From: a virus
DNA: 58,566 nucleotides
Reading direction: 5' to 3' (one strand)
IMG/VR virus record: IMGVR_UViG_3300034106_000909
Coordinates: 1-58,566 of that record
The notes under the pieces are model-generated. The model did not search any database, had not been told where the DNA came from, and was given only the letters and a program-made list of their open reading frames with translations. The position numbers and the translations under genes were made by a program. Below, piece by piece: positions 55,261 to 58,566 of the stretch; position 1 is the first letter of the stretch, and every line of letters starts with the position of its first letter.

Positions 55261-55530
55261 ATGAGCTACGTATGGGAGCCCGAATTGCAACCCAGCAAGT
55301 ACGACGGGGACGACAACCTTGTGTGGAGGGTAGAGCACCACCTTAAGAAGTGCTTGCCCAAAACCGAGGGCTCTGCCTTCGACTACAAGATCAGCGTGGC
55401 ATGGATCGTCAAGATAAATGACCGCAAGTGGCTCTGCAACTTCATCACCACCAACGACGAGAGCAGGACGTTCCGCTCTCTGAAAGCAGCCAAGGCATAC
55501 ACCGTGGCAATCATCACACTGGAGAACTAA
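55261..55530 (+). CDS. Small strand-strand-helix protein
   Basis: 89 aa, three bases after the ATPase stop. Beta hairpin (KISVAWIVKINDRKWLCNFI) and helix FRSLKAAKAYTVAIITL. Paralogue of 53839. Its place inside the ATPase cassette may be fortuitous. Confidence 0.6.
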   Translation: MSYVWEPELQPSKYDGDDNLVWRVEHHLKKCLPKTEGSAFDYKISVAWIVKINDRKWLCNFITTNDESRTFRSLKAAKAYTVAIITLEN

Positions 55531-55531
55531 C

Positions 55532-56404
55532 ATGACACCTACAAAACTCTCGGACAAGGTAGTCCTTGTCAAGCTGACCCTTCGTCGCGCAGCACTCACC
55601 AAGCGCGATGCGTACCTGTCAGACAAGATTCAGCGTCAAGAGGGCGATACATCGCTGACTGTGCTGACTAAGCTGTTCAAGGACAAGTCATCTGCTATCA
55701 ATGAGATCATGTCCAAGTATGGTGAGGTCTACCAGTACCACAAGAAGAACACGCTGCCATACGTAGATGCTGGCCCTCGTATCCTGCCCAATGACTTGTA
55801 CATGGAGTACACGCAGGAGATGAAGCACCGCATCGCTCAGGTGGACAACATGCTCGACACATACATGCCCATGTATGACCAGCTAGTGCAAGACGATGTG
55901 ATGTACCGCAACGCAGGCCATGCCGCTGGGCGTGCCAACGCATCCGAGTACCCCACTGCTGATGACTTCCGCATGTCCATGTCAGCCGAGTTGCGATTTC
56001 AGCCCATGCCAGACGCATCGCACTTCCTGTTCGACCTCAGTGAAGATGATGTTGCATCGTTCAAGCGTGCCGAGGAAGAAGCCGCGCAAGCTGCCAACGC
56101 TGACACTGTGCAGCGCATGCTCAAGCCCATACAAGCACTGGTGACCAAGCTGGGCGAGTACCAAGGTCTCAAGGGTGAGCGCTTCCACAACAGCCTAGTG
56201 GAGAACGTCATTGATGGATGCACACTGGCACGCAAGCTGGCAATCAACCCGACACCTGAGTTACTCGCAGATATCGCTGAGTTGGAAGAAGCCGCGCAGG
56301 GTTATCTCAAGGATGTGGAGATGATTAAGGGCTCAGCCAACAAGCGCGACGAAGCCAAGAAGAAGTTGCAAGACGTGGCGTCAAAGATGGCGATGTTCTC
56401 ATGA
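55532..56404 (+). CDS. DUF3150-like helical protein
   Basis: 290 aa, nearly all helix: VKLTLRRAALTKRDAYLSDK, a coiled middle, EAAQAANADTVQRMLKPI and a charged C-terminal coil. In many phages and bacteria a protein of this type (DUF3150 from memory) sits between the MoxR-like ATPase and the VWA gene. Probably a scaffold or substrate adaptor of that complex. The family call rests on layout and context. Confidence 0.6.
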   Translation: MTPTKLSDKVVLVKLTLRRAALTKRDAYLSDKIQRQEGDTSLTVLTKLFKDKSSAINEIMSKYGEVYQYHKKNTLPYVDAGPRILPNDLYMEYTQEMKHRIAQVDNMLDTYMPMYDQLVQDDVMYRNAGHAAGRANASEYPTADDFRMSMSAELRFQPMPDASHFLFDLSEDDVASFKRAEEEAAQAANADTVQRMLKPIQALVTKLGEYQGLKGERFHNSLVENVIDGCTLARKLAINPTPELLADIAELEEAAQGYLKDVEMIKGSANKRDEAKKKLQDVASKMAMFS

Positions 56405-56598
56405 ACTTCACTGACCTTGAGTATGTGCTGATGATCGCAGTAGCTGTGCTGCTGTGGCGTAACGCATCCGTAAAGATGTGGGCTGAGCATGAGGAACGCA
56501 GAGCCAACAAGTATTCACGCTGGCTGATAGGCGTGTATGAAAAGAAAGGAAAGATTGTGCAGAAAGACGATGGATACTTTTTTGAGGAGATCAAATGA
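56401..56598 (+). CDS. Small membrane protein
   Basis: 65 aa: a membrane helix at 5-20 (DLEYVLMIAVAVLLWRN) followed by a charged tail. ATGA overlaps on both sides place it in the ATPase-VWA operon; it could tether the complex to the membrane. Confidence 0.55.
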   Translation: MNFTDLEYVLMIAVAVLLWRNASVKMWAEHEERRANKYSRWLIGVYEKKGKIVQKDDGYFFEEIK

Positions 56599-57137
56599 GC
56601 GACATGAACAACAACGAACGAGGGCGACTCACGGGTATGCCCGGTACAGAAACAACTGTGACGCTGTACCCACAACGACTAGGTGTGAGGATGCGCAACA
56701 GCATCATCCGCATGCTAGAGAACCGAGTTCTTACTGGCGGCTGGTCGTCCATGTCAAGGCAGATAGCGCAAGCACTGGCTATCAATCATGGGCTTCAGGT
56801 CGGCAGCAACAACTGGAACGGCTTACGTGTACTAGGTCTATCTGCAAAAGCAGCACCACTGATAAAGGAAGTCGTCCATGCGGACTTCACGGCGTGGGTA
56901 CTGGAAAACTCTATACGCAGCGATGGGTACTACAAAGACCAACACGACAAGGCAATGGCGAGTATCGACGCGGTAGACCAGAACTTCTACATCCCCATGC
57001 ACGACAAAGAGTCAATCCGTAAGGTTATAGAAATCTTGACAGACCATACTTCACAGGAGCTCAAAGACAAAGCAAAGCACGTAGCCAATCTGCTCAGAGG
57101 CACTGAGCCAATACATATCATCACTTTCAAGGAGTAA
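56595..57137 (+). CDS. Hypothetical protein of the ATPase-VWA operon
   Basis: 180 aa with GAGGAGATCAA before ATG. Basic helical middle (RLGVRMRNSIIRMLENRVLTGG), GSNNWNGLRVLGLSAKAAPL and a C-terminal helix pair. No motif recognised. Located between the DUF3150-like and VWA genes, so it may belong to that system. Confidence 0.6.
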   Translation: MSDMNNNERGRLTGMPGTETTVTLYPQRLGVRMRNSIIRMLENRVLTGGWSSMSRQIAQALAINHGLQVGSNNWNGLRVLGLSAKAAPLIKEVVHADFTAWVLENSIRSDGYYKDQHDKAMASIDAVDQNFYIPMHDKESIRKVIEILTDHTSQELKDKAKHVANLLRGTEPIHIITFKE

Positions 57138-57139
57138 TC

Positions 57140-58249
57140 ATGGCAGTCACAACACTCGACCGTGCTAAGGTATCAATCGTTACCCAGCATCCGTTCTTTG
57201 CATCCATCCTCATGAAGCGCAAGCTCATCGAGGACAACACCATCAAGACTGCTGCTGTCGATCAGCGCGGTCAGATTTACTACAACAAGGCGTTCGTTGA
57301 GAAGCTGTCTGTTGACGAGCTTGTGTTCTTGCTGTGTCACGAGGTCGGCCATGTAATCGGTCAGCATGCACTGCGCCGTGGCACACGTCACGCCAAGAAG
57401 TGGAACATCGCAGGTGACGCATGGATTAACGACATGCTCAAGGACGCAGGCATCGGCGCTGTTATCCCCGGCTGTGTCAATATGCCCGGCTCCAAGGACG
57501 AGACAGTTGACGTCATCTACAACAAGCTGCCTGACCAGCCTGACGGCGACGGCCCCGGCGGTACTGGTGACGACCTGATCGAGCGTGGCACACCACTCAC
57601 TAGCGAGGAGGCCGACCGCATCGACGCCGAGACCCGTGTAGAGATCGCCCAAGCAGCGCAAGCAGCCAAGGCTCAGGGCAAGATGCCCGGTGGTCTGGCC
57701 AAGATCGTGGCTGACCTCATCGACGTGCAGACTCCGTGGCACGATATCCTCGAGCGTTACATGACTACGTTCACTCGCGGTGACTACACATGGGCACGAC
57801 CCAACCGACGCTTCGCTGACTGCTATCTGCCAAGCACAGGCAAGACCGCCGAGATGGGTGAGGTTGTCATCCAAGTCGACGTGTCCGGCTCCATCAGCAA
57901 GGTCGAGCTTGACCATTACAACGGTCACTTACAGCGCATCGTGTCGCAGTGCAACCCATCCCGTGTCCATGTCTTGTATGTCGACACTGCGGTAGCCAAG
58001 CACGAGGTGTTCGAGCAGGGCGAGGAGGTGGCGCTGACGTTCTACTGTGGCGGTGGCACTGACATGGAGGAGGGCTTCAACTATATCGCCAAGGAAGGTA
58101 TCAAGCCCGAGGTGTTCGTGTGCTTGACTGACGGTTACACAGACTTCAACGAAGCCAACGCGCCTGACTACCCAGTCGTGTGGTGTATCTCTAGTGACAT
58201 CAAGGCTCCTTACGGCGACAATATCGCTTTTACCTTGGAGCAACCATGA
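57140..58249 (+). CDS. Metallopeptidase-like plus VWA domain protein
   Basis: 369 aa, DUF2201-type. N-terminal zincin-like domain: H67-E-V-G-H71 (CHEVGHVIGQH) and NIAGDAWINDML. A Gly/Asp-rich linker leads to a VWA-like domain with an intact MIDAS: D247-x-S249-x-S251 (VDVSGSIS), T307-D308 (GGGTD) and D331 (LTDG). In known systems such proteins pair with a MoxR AAA+ ATPase, here the gene at 54253. Possible roles: protein unfolding, metal insertion or proteolysis of a host target. AAGGAGTAATC precedes ATG. Confidence 0.9.
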   Translation: MAVTTLDRAKVSIVTQHPFFASILMKRKLIEDNTIKTAAVDQRGQIYYNKAFVEKLSVDELVFLLCHEVGHVIGQHALRRGTRHAKKWNIAGDAWINDMLKDAGIGAVIPGCVNMPGSKDETVDVIYNKLPDQPDGDGPGGTGDDLIERGTPLTSEEADRIDAETRVEIAQAAQAAKAQGKMPGGLAKIVADLIDVQTPWHDILERYMTTFTRGDYTWARPNRRFADCYLPSTGKTAEMGEVVIQVDVSGSISKVELDHYNGHLQRIVSQCNPSRVHVLYVDTAVAKHEVFEQGEEVALTFYCGGGTDMEEGFNYIAKEGIKPEVFVCLTDGYTDFNEANAPDYPVVWCISSDIKAPYGDNIAFTLEQP

Positions 58250-58404
58250 ACCCCATCGACCAGCTCGAGACTCTCATCGACACTTACAACGGCGTCTTCA
58301 AGCAGTGTTACGACGCACTAGCTGCTGATGCACCACAGGAAACACGAGATGCTCTCAGAACAGCAATCGCAGGATTCCTTGAGTCACCCGATACAGAAGA
58401 GTGA
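58246..58404 (+). CDS. Small acidic helical protein
   Basis: 52 aa, ATGA overlap with the VWA gene. Two helices (PIDQLETLIDTYNGVFKQ and ETRDALRTAIAGFL). Possibly a small partner of the ATPase-VWA complex by coupling. It overlaps the next frame by 56 bases. Confidence 0.5.
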   Translation: MNPIDQLETLIDTYNGVFKQCYDALAADAPQETRDALRTAIAGFLESPDTEE

Positions 58405-58566
58405 ACGCATCCGCGTAGAGCGGAGCAATACCGTTGGCGTGCAGGTAGTACGCAACCAGCAAGGCTGGCACGTCAACGTATCAATCAACAAGGTGCCGAA
58501 CACCAGCTACGGCCCTTTCAAAGAACCAATAACGCTCACAGAAGCGTTGGTATATGTTTCAGCACT
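58349..58566 (+). CDS. Hypothetical protein, runs off right edge
   Basis: Open from ATG 58349 to the window end (72 codons plus two bases). Contains a beta hairpin (TVGVQVVRNQQGWHVNVSI) and a helix beginning ITLTEALVYVS, the layout of the small paralogous family at 53839 and 55261. If the ends of the window join, it continues in frame into the gene at 2-649. Confidence 0.5.
   Translation, partial: MLSEQQSQDSLSHPIQKSERIRVERSNTVGVQVVRNQQGWHVNVSINKVPNTSYGPFKEPITLTEALVYVSA

Overview
The window reads as a nearly complete, probably virulent, tailed bacteriophage genome with podovirus-like virion genes. Supporting features are a large portal (693 aa), a terminase pair, a scaffold plus HK97-fold-like coat gene, short-tail adaptor-like genes, no tape measure or sheath gene, and a 2091-aa internal/ejection-type protein. 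A GH19 endolysin with an embedded Rz/Rz1 spanin pair shows that the host has an outer membrane (Gram-negative). I see no integrase, repressor module, reverse transcriptase, tRNA, rRNA or CRISPR array. There is no phage RNA polymerase, and the promoters I can find are sigma70-like, so the host polymerase probably does all transcription. Many genes overlap by ATGA or GTGA junctions, which points to long translationally coupled operons.

Layout. (1) 1-16.4 kb, plus strand: a string of small accessory genes (many with Cys pairs or one membrane segment), then DUF3310-like and MazG-like genes and the replication block. The block holds a family A DNA polymerase with 3'-5' exonuclease, a Cas4/RecB-like nuclease, a VRR-NUC nuclease, an HNH-like protein, an SNF2-type helicase, an acidic-tailed ssDNA-binding candidate and an AEP-type primase fused to a P-loop helicase. 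A strong terminator at 16.4 kb ends this arm. (2) 16.4-50.3 kb, minus strand (read from 50.3 down to 16.4): ribbon-helix-helix protein, small and large terminase, virion protein, portal, scaffold, coat, decoration-like protein, tail adaptors, BppU-like and fibre-like proteins, a 1167-aa beta-repeat protein, membrane/lysis genes, endolysin, nozzle-like protein, a large tail fibre/host-specificity protein, a GNAT enzyme, an S74-chaperone protein, virion proteins, the giant protein, and a distal cluster of tiny basic proteins. (3) 50.3-51.0 kb: a divergent intergenic region of about 700 bp without a credible gene but with direct repeats, G-runs, palindromes and many stems; it is a candidate structured RNA or control region. 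(4) 51.0-58.6 kb, plus strand: the opposite arm. It contains a second hairpin- and iteron-rich gap (51.87-52.27 kb, origin candidate), small genes, and a MoxR-type AAA+ ATPase / DUF3150-like / metallopeptidase-VWA cassette.

How it works together. The right and left plus-strand arms look like early/middle genes and may be one continuous unit, because the reading frames open at the two window edges are in phase if the ends are joined. The minus-strand operon is the late, virion and lysis unit. Its left end is bounded by the terminator at 16.4 kb. Its right end starts next to TGTATACA palindromes, which recur through the right-arm control regions and are plausible operators. Function calls rest on motifs and gene order read by eye; no database search was possible.
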